Shown: piece by piece, positions 1 to 9,020 of the stretch
Numbering within the stretch: the stretch's first letter is position 1
How the letters are laid out: each line of letters opens with the position of its first letter
Source: Methanosphaera sp.
GTDB lineage: Archaea; Methanobacteriota; Methanobacteria; Methanobacteriales; Methanobacteriaceae
DNA: 42,552 nt
Assembly (NCBI GenBank): GCA_017430835.1
Contig: JAFRMD010000113.1
Location: 1 to 42,552 of the forward strand
Direction: 5' to 3'
The notes under the pieces: generated by a model
Told to the model about the DNA's origin: nothing
The model's database searches: none
The model's input: only the letters and a program-made list of their open reading frames with translations
Made by a program: the position numbers and the translations under genes

Positions 1-176
1 AAGTACCCCCTATTCTTCCTATATTTCCATACTCTTATAAAAAGTAACTATAAATCAAATCAGTTATTTATAGAAGAAATATTAAAAAAAATAGTATTGA
101 AGAACTAGTATGATATATTATCATAATTGTTGCACACTCTCATTAATGATTAAAAAAAAATAAGCTGATGAGTGAA

Positions 177-728
177 TTAGAATTCACTATCATTATATTC
201 ATCAGTTGAAAATCCAAATCCTCTTGCACAGTATGTTTGATTTCTTCCCAAGAAGCGTGAATTTTCAGCAAATTCATATTCATTGTATTCATGAGGTTTT
301 ATTATCTTTGCACCATTTTTCTTGTAGATATCAGTTACCATGTTATAGCTGCTTGTCGTGTTATTTACTGCGACATATATTCCCTCCGTGAAGTTGAATG
401 TTCCACCACTTGATGTGTATAATGCGGCCATCTGTTCTAGTGTGAAATAGTATGTTCTTGTATTTCCATTTTCATCTGTTGCATTACAATATCCGTAGAG
501 ATCCTTATTAAATTCATATCCATATGGATTCATGTCAAATATTTCCGGTTTAATCAATTCGGTATCTTCCGGAACTCTAAATATTAAACCTCCTATAAGT
601 CCTGTGAATACTGTTATAGTTATAATTGCCATCATCAGGTATATTATGTATTTCTTATTGTATGTTATCTTTTTTCTTCTTTGATGTTTTTTATTTACTG
701 TTACTTTTCTAAATTTCTTTGAATCCAT
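177..728 (-). CDS. Single-pass membrane protein, paralog A of the adhesin-linked 183-aa family
   Basis: I do not recognise a named family. The 183-residue product has a strongly basic N-terminus (residues 4-27), one membrane segment (about 28-50) and an outward domain of about 130 residues with several N-glycosylation-type NxT/NxS sites. It has only two cysteines, C81 and C167, both kept in the paralog at 8150-8701, so a disulfide is possible. The two proteins differ at only about 30 of 183 positions. The gene starts 213 bp downstream of the end of the adhesin gene on the same strand, and the paralog stood in the same place relative to the second adhesin. An accessory role in adhesin display is an inference from position only. 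The start is set by an AAGGTGAT ribosome-binding site just upstream, shared with the paralog. Confidence 0.8.
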   Translation of the reverse strand: MDSKKFRKVTVNKKHQRRKKITYNKKYIIYLMMAIITITVFTGLIGGLIFRVPEDTELIKPEIFDMNPYGYEFNKDLYGYCNATDENGNTRTYYFTLEQMAALYTSSGGTFNFTEGIYVAVNNTTSSYNMVTDIYKKNGAKIIKPHEYNEYEFAENSRFLGRNQTYCARGFGFSTDEYNDSEF

Positions 729-763
729 ACAATCACCTTGACCATAGAATTATTTAACATCCA

Positions 764-779
764 AGTATTTAAACTTATA
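764..779 (-). promoter_or_regulatory. TATA-box region of 183-aa gene A
   Basis: The minus strand reads TATAAGTTTAAATACT, an archaeal-type AT box about 36-50 nt upstream of the start codon. The identical 16-mer occurs at 8739-8754 upstream of the paralog, while the surrounding sequence has diverged. That supports a conserved promoter. Confidence 0.55.
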
Positions 780-922
780 TGTTATTTTTCTAAATCAAAG
801 GGACATATAATGACTGATTTAGTCATATAACTAGACAACAATAAGTATTATATTTTAAAAAATATTATAAAAATAGAAATATACTGTTAACAAATAAATA
901 AAAGGTTATTATGAAAAGATAA

Positions 923-955
923 TAAAAAAAGAGTATTAAGTTTAATTTAATACTC
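923..955 (-). terminator. Hairpin plus T-tract terminator of adhesin 1
   Basis: A 9-bp perfect inverted repeat (GAGTATTAA at 931-939 and TTAATACTC at 947-955, 7-nt loop) overlaps the adhesin stop codon. On the minus strand it is followed directly by a run of seven T. It looks like an intrinsic terminator. Confidence 0.6.
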
Positions 956-3900
956 TAATTTTAGTTGTAGTGTTACGCTGACTTGTGTATGCCAGTCTAT
1001 CCTGTGTTACAACCTCCAGGTTGTTATATTTGTTGTAGACTGGAATGTCAATGTTGCTAATGGTTAATATGCCATCCACTGAGTAGTAGTACATGGCTTG
1101 AGTACCATTGGTTATGCTCAGTCCGTTGAGTTTTATGATAAACTTGTTAGGGCCTGCCACCACATTTCCAAGGTAATCCTTGACTGTTACCTTAAGCGAC
1201 AGTTTATGCGTCCTGTTGTTTGCCGTGACGTTTGATATCTCTAGTGTTAGGTTGGATCTTTCCACCTGGAAGGTAGCTGTCTGTGATGTCGTATTGTAGT
1301 TGTTGTTGTAGTAACCGGCTATTATCGTATGATTCTTAACCGCCATGCTATTGCAGTCCATGATACATGCAATACCCAATGGTACTGTATAATTGACGGT
1401 AGCTACACCATTGACGAGTTTAACCTTGATTGTTTGATTGTTTTCATCCTTGAGCGTTATGCCGTTTACCTTGAAGTATACATATTCACCGTCAAACTTG
1501 GTTAAGTTAGTGGATTTCTTGCCGTTTGTAGTGTCATATACCTTGGCAGTTATTGTCAGTACCTGTCCCTGCTTGATTTTTTTGACGTTGGTAGTTATTT
1601 CAATACTTGCATTTCTCAGGGATATCTTAATATTTGCAGGGTTACTTGTGGACTTGTTGTATATGTCCGTTCCGACATATGATGCGGTTATCGTTTGGGC
1701 ACTTTTCATGGTAACATCCGGTATTATCGTGGCGGTTGCCACTCCGTTTACTACTTTTACCTTGAGGGGATTGTCACTGCCGGAGAGTTTACCGTTGTCC
1801 TTTATGGTTACCCCGTTTATTTTAAAGATTAAGTTTCCATCATTTACTTTGGCATTGTTTTGGTCGGTTACTGTGGCTTTAAGTACCAATTTCTCTCCTA
1901 TTGTACCATTTGCCGTGTTAACAACCGTTTTTGTATTGTATTTGTTTCTGACTGTTATGTTGGTTGACTTTGTACTGCCATTGTATTGTGTGCTACCTTT
2001 ATATGTTGCTGTGATTGTTAGTGTTTCTACTTTAACAGGTGCATATGCCTGTGTAACTGTACCGTTGGCATTTGTTTTGAGATTGAATGTTTTATCACCG
2101 ACCTTTAATGTAAGGTTCTGGCCGGATAGGTTTTTGTTGTTTGCATCCTTCAATGTAACCGTGATGTTAATAGGAGTATTGTTAACAGGTGTGCTGTTGG
2201 ATACCTTAATCGTTAATTTAGTGTTTATTTTCTTAACGCTTATGGTTGTTGATGCTGTAGCGTTATTCAACTGACTGTTTCCTTTATAGGTTGCCGCGAT
2301 TGTCTGATTTTCTACCTTGGTTGGAGTGTAAGCCTGTAGGGCAACACCACTTGCATCGGTTTTAACCGTAAACGTCTTGCCACCAACAGTCAACGTAACA
2401 TTCTCACCGGAGACTGCCATACCATTAGCATCCTTCAAGGTTACCGTAATGTTAATGGAAGTATTTAGTACAGGTGACTTATTGGATACACCAACTGTTA
2501 GTTTAGTGTTAAGCTTTTTAACGGTGATTGTGGTTGATGTGGTACTGCTATTCAACTGACTGTTACCATTGAATGTTGCCTTGACTGTCTGGCTTTCAAC
2601 CTTAGTTGGTGTGTAAGCCTGTACGGCAACACCACTTGCATCGGTTTTAACCGTAAACGTATTGCCACCAACACTCAAAGTAACATTCTCACCGGAGACT
2701 GCCCTACCATTTGCATCCTTCAAAGTAACCGTAATATTCACAGGAGTATTATTTAAAGGCGTACTGTTGGATACCTTAATCGTTAGGGTAGTGTTAAGCT
2801 TTTTGACTGTTATGCTACTTGTCTTCGTACTGTTACTGTACTGACTGTTGCCCTTGTATGTTGCCGTGATGGTCTGTTCTTCCACTTTGGTTGGAGTATA
2901 CATGTATGTGGCTGTTCCGTTAGAGTTTGTTTTTATGGTAACTGTTTTTCCTGCAATATTCAATGTAATGTCCTGACTGGATATGTTGTTGTTTTTGGCA
3001 TCATTCAATATGGCAGTAATCGTAACAGGAGTATTGTTTAATGGCGTGCTGTTTGATACGTTTAAAGTTAATTTCGTGTTTATCTTTTTGGCCGTGATGT
3101 CCAGTGTTGCATTAGTTTTATTGTATGGGTAATTACCTTCGAATTTGGCAGTTACGTGTGTCATGTTGGATGTTAATGTGTGCTTGTATGTTGTTGTTCC
3201 ATTGTTGGCTGTTGTTAGTTTATGTGGCGTGCCGTCAATGGTTAATGTGATGTTTTGTCCTGATACATTATTGTTATTTTGATCCTGTAGCAGTAATTTA
3301 ATTTCAATCGTGTCATTTACCGTAGGCTTTGAATTGTTGGTTGTTATAGTGATTGTAGTGTTTACGATTCCATCATCGAATATGTTATTTGTTATCGTGA
3401 CTGCATAACCATCTGTATAGATGGTTCCGTAGAATATTGATGTGTCATCGTGTATGTTGTTTTCTATTGTTGCCGTATCAGGAACGTCTATAATCGCACT
3501 TTTCTCCATGTTTGCCTTGTTTGATATGAATGTGTTGTTGTGGATTGTAGCGTTGGCATAGTTGCTGATTGCTGATCCGGTTGTCGCGGTATTGTTTGTG
3601 AATATGCTTTTTGTTATGTTAACTGTACCGTTTTCATTGTATATTGCACCACCATTTTCTGCATGGTTATCTGTGAAGTTGGTGTCGTTTATGAGTATAT
3701 CAACAGATTCAATGTATTCTATTTCATCATCAATGAATACTATTTTCCCATCAGCAGGTTCTGCCTTCATATTTTTAGTTTCTGGTCCGACGATTATATC
3801 CTCAGTAACATTATTATAGATTGCACCACCGGCGTTTGCCGTGTTATTGTTTATTGTGGCATTGCATACAATTATTTTTCCATAGTTATTGTAGATTGCA

Positions 3901-6500
3901 CCACCAGATTCCTTTACCATGTTTTTTTCCATATGAGTAATGTTTATGCTTATGTAACCGTAGCAATTGTATATTGCACCACCGGAAGCATTTGTTCTGT
4001 TGACGTTGTTATTATTTATTGTGGTATTGTTTACTATTACACAACCTTCAATATTGAATATCGCTGCACCGCCATCGAAATTCATCTCACCCATTTCATC
4101 AATTTCACTCATGTCATAACCCATAGCGGAAATTAGGTTATCATTCAATGTAGAGTTGTTAATGAATAAATAAAGATAATTGAATATGGCTGATCCAGCC
4201 TTTATAGCCTTGTTGTCAGTCAAGGTACTGTCTTCAATAGCCATTATACCCTTATTTTCTATCGCTCCACCATAGAGGGATACATTGTTGTTAGTTAGTT
4301 CGCTGCCATATATTAAGAGATCCCCCTCATTGTATAATGCTCCACCGTCATATTCTGCAGTATTGTTGTTTAATTTGCTGTCGATTATGTAAAGATTAAA
4401 AAGCATGTCTTCATTTATATAATACTCGTCTTCAGTAACTTCTTTTAATCCGGTACTAGTTGCCCTGTTCATATCAGAACCGAATTCGAAATGATAATCA
4501 TTGTAGATTGCACCTCCAGAATCAGCCCGGTTATATGCAAAGGTCGTATTGTTCAGGATTGAAATTCTGCTTCCGCTATATAATGCTCCACCCATTTCCG
4601 CATGATTATAGGTAAAACTTGTATTTGACGCATTCAGATATGCATTGTTGGAGTTGCTTATCGCTCCACCATCAAATTTTGCATTATTATTGGATAGTGT
4701 ACTGTCAGTTATATGAAGAATACCTCCATTATATATCGCACCACCGTCATATCTTTCTGCAGTATTGTTGTCAAATTCGCTCAATGATATATTGGTAAAT
4801 GTATTTTCCATGGCGTATATTGCTCCACCATCATTTTTCGCATAATTGTTTTTCAATTTACTGTCAATTATGTAAATATCAGAATAGAGTGTTTCCTCTT
4901 CATCAGCAACTTCCCTAATGTCATTTAACCCACTACTTTTTGTGGTAGATTCCTCCTCATAGTAATTGTATATGGCTCCACCATCAGTTGCATTGTTGTT
5001 GATAAATGTAGTATTGTTCAGGATTGAAAGTGCCCTTTCATTATAATATGCTCCACCAAGTGTGGCTTTATTATAGCTAAAAGTTACATTTGTAATATTA
5101 GCTTCAGAATAATAGTTATATATCGCTCCACCCCAAGATCCGTTGTTGTTGTAAAATGATGAACCATTAATTATTAAACTGCCATCTACTGAATTGTCTA
5201 TTGCTCCACCAAAACTTCCCCTGTTATTCTCAAATGTACTGGCTGAAACCGATAATGTACCATAATTAAATATGGCTCCACCGAAACTGCTTACGTTGTT
5301 GTTGTTTAGACTGCTGATGTTGATTGATAAAGTTCCATTATTGTATATTGCACCCCCCTGATATGATGCTTTATTGTATTTGAGCGTGACGTCGGTAATA
5401 TTTATTGTAGCATTGCTAAATATGGCTCCACCACCAGTTGCATTGTTTTTTGTGATGTTGGAATTGATTATGATTACATTAGGTGCAATACCCAAATACC
5501 TATAGTTGATTATTGCTCCCCCCAGTTGGTCTGCACGGTTTTCAGTGATGTTGGAATCTGTAATGGTTAAAAAACCAGTATTTCCTATTGCTCCCCCATC
5601 AGTTGCGTTGTTGTGTTTGAGGGTCGAATTCGTTATTATGAGGTTGGCTGCATTAAATATTGCTCCTGATTTATTACCTGCATGATTGTCTGTAAGGTTG
5701 GAATCTGTTATATTAACGATACCTCCATAGACATATACCGCTCCTCCCCTATCACTTGCATGATTATCTGTAAAGTTGGAGTTTATTATAGTGGTATTAC
5801 CCTTATTGCTGATTATTGCTCCTCCCCACTTAGCACGGTTTTCTTTGAAGTTGGATTCATTTATTGTAACGATTCTGTTATCTAGACTGTATATTGCTCC
5901 CCCATAAAGTTTTACATGGCAGTTTGTGAAATTGGATTTTGTTATGGTAAGGTTTCCAACCTCTTTGTAGATTGCTCCCCCATATTGTGATGAGGTACAA
6001 TTTATTATATTGAGCTTGTTTATCGTTACCGTACTTCCATTAATGTAAAGAAAACGGTACTCATTGTTTCCGTTGATTGTTTTTCCATTTCCCTCAATAT
6101 TCAGAGTTTTTATTTCTTGATGCACAACAATATTTCCACCAAGCTCTATATTTGATAGGATATTAATTGTTACATCAGAATACGTATCACTTGTTAAAGT
6201 AGAATTTAACGCGTTAAAATTATTTACGTCAATTAATACAGCTGCTGTTTTCGTATTCTTTTCTTCTTTCGATATTTTTTTATTTTCCTGTATCTCTGTC
6301 ACACTTTCAGATAAATCTGCTGATTCAACATCCGTATCAGATATTACATTGGCATCACTATCTGCTGACATAATAGCACTGGATACGTCACCCGTAGATG
6401 GTGTGTCTATCGTATCATCGGATACTTCACTTGCACTGGTTACTCCTACAAGCAGTACCATCAATGCGACAAAGATTATGATTGATTTCGTTTTCATCAT
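942..6500 (-). CDS. Giant adhesin-like surface protein 1 (beta-helix plus Ig-like repeats)
   Basis: The 1852-residue product starts with a secretion signal (MMKTKSIIIFVALMVLLVG, cleaved near TSA-SEV) and an acidic stretch to about residue 90. Residues of roughly 110-1000 are a right-handed parallel beta-helix of the polymorphic outer membrane type. It has dozens of GGAIYN-like turns followed by short NxT-rich strands. About five Ig-like repeats of 95 residues follow (1010-1520), then a C-terminal part of about 330 residues that is nearly shared with adhesin 2. There is no C-terminal membrane helix or recognisable pseudomurein-binding repeat, so how it is held on the cell is unclear. This is the adhesin-like protein class known from gut Methanobacteriales, thought to bind host or microbial glycans. 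Acidic loops interrupt some beta-helix turns (for example EEESTTKSSGLNDI). Confidence 0.93.
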   Translation of the reverse strand: MMKTKSIIIFVALMVLLVGVTSASEVSDDTIDTPSTGDVSSAIMSADSDANVISDTDVESADLSESVTEIQENKKISKEEKNTKTAAVLIDVNNFNALNSTLTSDTYSDVTINILSNIELGGNIVVHQEIKTLNIEGNGKTINGNNEYRFLYINGSTVTINKLNIINCTSSQYGGAIYKEVGNLTITKSNFTNCHVKLYGGAIYSLDNRIVTINESNFKENRAKWGGAIISNKGNTTIINSNFTDNHASDRGGAVYVYGGIVNITDSNLTDNHAGNKSGAIFNAANLIITNSTLKHNNATDGGAIGNTGFLTITDSNITENRADQLGGAIINYRYLGIAPNVIIINSNITKNNATGGGAIFSNATINITDVTLKYNKASYQGGAIYNNGTLSINISSLNNNNVSSFGGAIFNYGTLSVSASTFENNRGSFGGAIDNSVDGSLIINGSSFYNNNGSWGGAIYNYYSEANITNVTFSYNKATLGGAYYNERALSILNNTTFINNNATDGGAIYNYYEEESTTKSSGLNDIREVADEEETLYSDIYIIDSKLKNNYAKNDGGAIYAMENTFTNISLSEFDNNTAERYDGGAIYNGGILHITDSTLSNNNAKFDGGAISNSNNAYLNASNTSFTYNHAEMGGALYSGSRISILNNTTFAYNRADSGGAIYNDYHFEFGSDMNRATSTGLKEVTEDEYYINEDMLFNLYIIDSKLNNNTAEYDGGALYNEGDLLIYGSELTNNNVSLYGGAIENKGIMAIEDSTLTDNKAIKAGSAIFNYLYLFINNSTLNDNLISAMGYDMSEIDEMGEMNFDGGAAIFNIEGCVIVNNTTINNNNVNRTNASGGAIYNCYGYISINITHMEKNMVKESGGAIYNNYGKIIVCNATINNNTANAGGAIYNNVTEDIIVGPETKNMKAEPADGKIVFIDDEIEYIESVDILINDTNFTDNHAENGGAIYNENGTVNITKSIFTNNTATTGSAISNYANATIHNNTFISNKANMEKSAIIDVPDTATIENNIHDDTSIFYGTIYTDGYAVTITNNIFDDGIVNTTITITTNNSKPTVNDTIEIKLLLQDQNNNNVSGQNITLTIDGTPHKLTTANNGTTTYKHTLTSNMTHVTAKFEGNYPYNKTNATLDITAKKINTKLTLNVSNSTPLNNTPVTITAILNDAKNNNISSQDITLNIAGKTVTIKTNSNGTATYMYTPTKVEEQTITATYKGNSQYSNSTKTSSITVKKLNTTLTIKVSNSTPLNNTPVNITVTLKDANGRAVSGENVTLSVGGNTFTVKTDASGVAVQAYTPTKVESQTVKATFNGNSQLNSSTTSTTITVKKLNTKLTVGVSNKSPVLNTSINITVTLKDANGMAVSGENVTLTVGGKTFTVKTDASGVALQAYTPTKVENQTIAATYKGNSQLNNATASTTISVKKINTKLTIKVSNSTPVNNTPINITVTLKDANNKNLSGQNLTLKVGDKTFNLKTNANGTVTQAYAPVKVETLTITATYKGSTQYNGSTKSTNITVRNKYNTKTVVNTANGTIGEKLVLKATVTDQNNAKVNDGNLIFKINGVTIKDNGKLSGSDNPLKVKVVNGVATATIIPDVTMKSAQTITASYVGTDIYNKSTSNPANIKISLRNASIEITTNVKKIKQGQVLTITAKVYDTTNGKKSTNLTKFDGEYVYFKVNGITLKDENNQTIKVKLVNGVATVNYTVPLGIACIMDCNSMAVKNHTIIAGYYNNNYNTTSQTATFQVERSNLTLEISNVTANNRTHKLSLKVTVKDYLGNVVAGPNKFIIKLNGLSITNGTQAMYYYSVDGILTISNIDIPVYNKYNNLEVVTQDRLAYTSQRNTTTKIRVLN
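1960..3100 (-). repeat. 285-bp tandem repeats encoding Ig-like domains in adhesin 1
   Basis: The Ig-like domains are encoded by head-to-tail units of 285 bp (95 codons). Neighbouring units near 2340-2560 and 2625-2845 are almost identical in DNA over long stretches. Such near-identity suggests recent duplication or gene conversion. Confidence 0.75.
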
Positions 6501-6533
6501 GTAATAATTCCAATATATTTTTTTATTTTAATC

Positions 6534-6548
6534 GAACAGTATCTGTTC
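6534..6548 (-). promoter_or_regulatory. 15-bp dyad in the adhesin 1 leader
   Basis: The sequence GAACAGTATCTGTTC is a perfect 6-3-6 inverted repeat, 34 nt upstream of the start codon. It lies just downstream of an AT-rich box (minus strand CTATACTATAAAC). Adhesin 2 has the related element GAACAATTACTGTTC at the same distance, with matching flanks (AAGAACAG on one side, TTCGATTAAAA on the other). It could be a repressor operator at the transcription start or a 5'-leader hairpin. Confidence 0.55.
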
Positions 6549-7108
6549 TTGTTTATAGTATAGTACTTTGTTTAATATTAATTTTATTAGCGTTATTCGG
6601 ATAACAAATGCAGTAAAATAATTACTTTTTGAACATAACTACTTATATACTCTAACTATATCGTGAGGGTGGGGTGATGCTTTTTTTATAAACGAAACCA
6701 AAATATCTGAATAATTTTTATAGTATATTACTGTTGTATATAGTTTTTTTCAGAAGATTTTTTTAAGAAATAGAAATGTCATATTTCATGATTATTTTTT
6801 TTTTTAGTTCTGAAATTATCACTCCCCATATCACTATATTAATTCAGGACAGTACTCGTAGAAAATCAGAATGTACAAACACAACCATTTCAGTCTAATG
6901 CAACGAAATGACATAAACCTCTAAAAATATTTCAGAGACTATCCTGAAAACAGCAATACAATAAAGATTAGTTCATCAACATCCCCTAAACAATACTGGA
7001 TTAAAAAGAATAAAGTAATAGGAGCATTTAAAAGTTATTGTTAACTTAGAAAATCAACCCCAATAAAAAAGTGCTGTAATGTTATTAAGTATACATATTG
7101 AATTAAGA

Positions 7109-7122
7109 CAATAGTACTATTG
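7109..7122 (+). promoter_or_regulatory. 14-bp palindrome in front of the XRE gene
   Basis: CAATAGTACTATTG is a perfect palindrome directly abutting the GGAGGA ribosome-binding site of the XRE regulator gene. XRE repressors commonly bind such sites to control their own gene, so an autoregulatory operator is likely. Confidence 0.5.
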
Positions 7123-7133
7123 GAGGATAATAT

Positions 7134-7472
7134 ATGACAGAGAATATGGGAAAAAGACTGGAAAAGTTAAGGAAAAAACATGATTACAGCCAACAGGAAG
7201 TTGCGGACTTTTTAGAACTTAGCCAAAGTCAATTAGCCAAAGTCGAATCCAATAAACGAAATTTAAAATTATCAGAGATAATTCAATTATGTAATTTGTA
7301 TAACGTCGAAGAAGAATACATATTATATGGTAAAGGGAACTTAAATGAAGATAACACTTTATTTAAGAAAGAAAATGACCATATTGATTTAAATACCATT
7401 GCAAGAATGAACAGGATAACGAATAACCTGATATTTATGAAGCATGTTTATAATGAGAATTATTCTAAATGA
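7134..7472 (+). CDS. XRE-family helix-turn-helix regulator
   Basis: This is a 112-residue protein with a lambda-repressor-type HTH at about residues 8-62. The pattern is RLEKLRKKHDYSQQEVADFL, then LSQSQLAKVESNKR with the recognition helix, then LCNLYNVEEEYIL. The short C-terminal tail (65-112) has no known domain. The start ATG follows a GGAGGA ribosome-binding site and a perfect 14-bp palindrome at 7109-7122. It is transcribed away from adhesin 1. Regulons of such proteins range from toxin-antitoxin to phage-type control. Regulation of the neighbouring surface genes is possible but nothing in the sequence proves it, since the adhesin dyads differ from this palindrome. Confidence 0.88.
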   Translation: MTENMGKRLEKLRKKHDYSQQEVADFLELSQSQLAKVESNKRNLKLSEIIQLCNLYNVEEEYILYGKGNLNEDNTLFKKENDHIDLNTIARMNRITNNLIFMKHVYNENYSK

Positions 7473-7658
7473 TTTAATCATTAGTAAAATGAAAAAAAAT
7501 GGCGATTGGATTAGAACAGTAGAATATTGATGAAAAATATAGTGTTCAATTAATTCAAGATTGGTATCTTCGTAAACTTCTATATCTCCAGATGGACCAC
7601 AAAGAATAAATGGAAGTTCACACAAACATTTATTTGTGGAGTGTTTATAATTGTTCAT
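7389..7658 (-). pseudogene. Possible decayed small gene, antisense to the XRE 3' end
   Basis: An open frame begins at an ATG preceded by a TATA-like stretch (minus strand GATTTATATAG) and a GGAG motif. The first 45 residues (around CELPFILCGPSGDIEVYED) have protein-like composition. The last third is antisense to the XRE gene and looks like random hydrophobic sequence. I read it as a remnant whose original 3' end is lost. It could also be non-coding. No family is recognised. Confidence 0.25.
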
Positions 7659-8149
7659 ATTAATATATATTACTCCACACACTATATAAATCATTCTACA
7701 ATCTTATTTTCATAAATTACATTCTTAACTGTATCAGTATTTATAATAGACATTGTATATATCATAATATTGATAAATGACAATATAAATTACTGCCTTA
7801 ATAATTTAAACAAATCTATGATTAAATATATAAGAACTTATCCAAAACTATTAAAATAATGAATAACAAACATATAATTAACAATTCAAAATAAAAAGAG
7901 TTTACTATTTTTATATTAATAAATAAAGATAAATTAATGCAATATTTTCTAATTAAAGTTTCAATAATGCTTTAATTTATTATTTAAGCAACCTGATTTT
8001 CAACAGTAACCAATAGGGTTATATCATAGAACTGTTGAATGATTAATCTGATAATCCACATCAATTAATAGATTAATAAATCGAATCATTGACAATATGT
8101 CCTCGAAAGCTATGATTCGATGAAAAAAAATAAATAGGGTGATGATTTG
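7473..8149. other. AT-rich intergenic region
   Basis: Apart from the possible remnant gene at 7389-7658, this stretch is very AT-rich. It holds an inverted repeat, ATCGAATCAT (8080-8089) with ATGATTCGAT (8112-8121). An A-run follows at 8123-8130 that serves as a T-tract on the minus strand, probably marking the 3' end of the gene at 8150. I see nothing else. Confidence 0.5.
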
Positions 8150-8701
8150 TTAGAATATACTGTCGTTATATTCATCATTTGAAAATCCAAATCCTCTTGC
8201 ACAGTAGGTGTTGTTTCTTACCAAGAACCGTGCATTTTCTGCAAATTCATATTCATTGTAATCGGTTGGCTTTATTATTTTAGCCCCTGTTTTCTTGTAC
8301 ATCTGCGTTACCATATTATAACTTGTTGTTGAATTGTTTACAGATACATATATACCATCCGTAAAGTTAAATGTTCCATCGCTTGACTGGTATAATGCAG
8401 CCATCTGCTCTAATGTAAAATAATACGTCCTGGTATTTCCATATTCATCAGTTGCGTTACAATATCCATATAAATCCTTGTTCCAGCCATAACCGTATGG
8501 ATGAAAATCGAATATTTCCGGTTTTATCAATTCGGTGTCATCTGGAATTCTATATATCAAACCTCCTATAAGTCCCATGAATACTGTTATAATCATTACT
8601 GCCATAATCAAGTATACTATATATTTCTTATTGTATGTTATCTTTTTTCTTCTTTGATGTTTTTTATTTACGTTAACTTTTCTAAATTTTTTTGAATCCA
8701 T
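8150..8701 (-). CDS. Single-pass membrane protein, paralog B of the adhesin-linked 183-aa family
   Basis: This is the same length and layout as the gene at 177-728: basic N-terminus, membrane helix at about 28-50, and an outward domain with conserved C81 and C167 and several NxT/NxS sequons. About 83 percent of residues match paralog A by eye, with changes clustered in the membrane helix and surface loops. The start codon follows the same AAGGTGAT-type ribosome-binding site and AT box. Upstream lies a decayed copy of an adhesin 3' end (8884-8951). This gene therefore once sat about 200 bp behind an adhesin gene exactly as paralog A does, before the toxin-antitoxin segment came between. Function unknown. 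Confidence 0.8.
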   Translation of the reverse strand: MDSKKFRKVNVNKKHQRRKKITYNKKYIVYLIMAVMIITVFMGLIGGLIYRIPDDTELIKPEIFDFHPYGYGWNKDLYGYCNATDEYGNTRTYYFTLEQMAALYQSSDGTFNFTDGIYVSVNNSTTSYNMVTQMYKKTGAKIIKPTDYNEYEFAENARFLVRNNTYCARGFGFSNDEYNDSIF

Positions 8702-8738
8702 ACAACATCACCTTGACCATACAAGTATTTAATCTCAT

Positions 8739-8754
8739 AGTATTTAAACTTATA
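8739..8754 (-). promoter_or_regulatory. TATA-box region of 183-aa gene B
   Basis: This 16-mer is identical to the one at 764-779 (minus strand TATAAGTTTAAATACT) and lies about 38 nt upstream of the start codon. Confidence 0.55.
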
Positions 8755-8883
8755 CAACATTTTATAAAAAATAATATAGAGAATCAACAATTATTAAGAC
8801 AAATGAAAACACTTTAGATGGTATTATAATTTTTAAAATTATATAAATTCAAAAATAAAAAAATTAGGGAAAAAATAAGGGTA

Positions 8884-8951
8884 GATTAAGAAAATACTTA
8901 TTAATTAAGTACTTTTATTTTTGTTGTAGTGTTACGTTAACTGGTGCATGC
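8884..8951 (-). pseudogene. Remnant of an adhesin 3' end (left copy of a 68-bp direct repeat)
   Basis: These 68 bp match 9948-10015, the terminator and last codons of adhesin 2, with only two differences. In the adhesin frame one change turns the Gln codon of the TSQRNTTTKIKVLN ending into a stop, so the copy is dead. The two copies bracket the toxin-antitoxin pair, which suggests the pair arrived by an event that duplicated the adhesin end. Confidence 0.8.
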
Positions 8952-9020
8952 GAATATATTTGACATGAATTACCAATAGAAAGCTATTATTTTAGGTATA
9001 ATATAAAATTATAATAAAAC

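Larger units (their letters stand above)
6501..7133. other. Intergenic region between adhesin 1 and the XRE gene
   Basis: This 633-bp AT-rich stretch holds the divergent promoters of adhesin 1 (with the dyad at 6534-6548) and of the XRE gene (palindrome 7109-7122). I see no convincing gene, RNA or longer repeat in the middle part. Confidence 0.6.

Noticed and set aside
1438..2274. Long plus-strand open frame with hydrophobic product
   Set aside because: It is antisense to the Ig-repeat part of adhesin 1. The frames at 2377 and 2662 repeat with the same 285-bp period, so they are by-products of the repeat composition and not genes.
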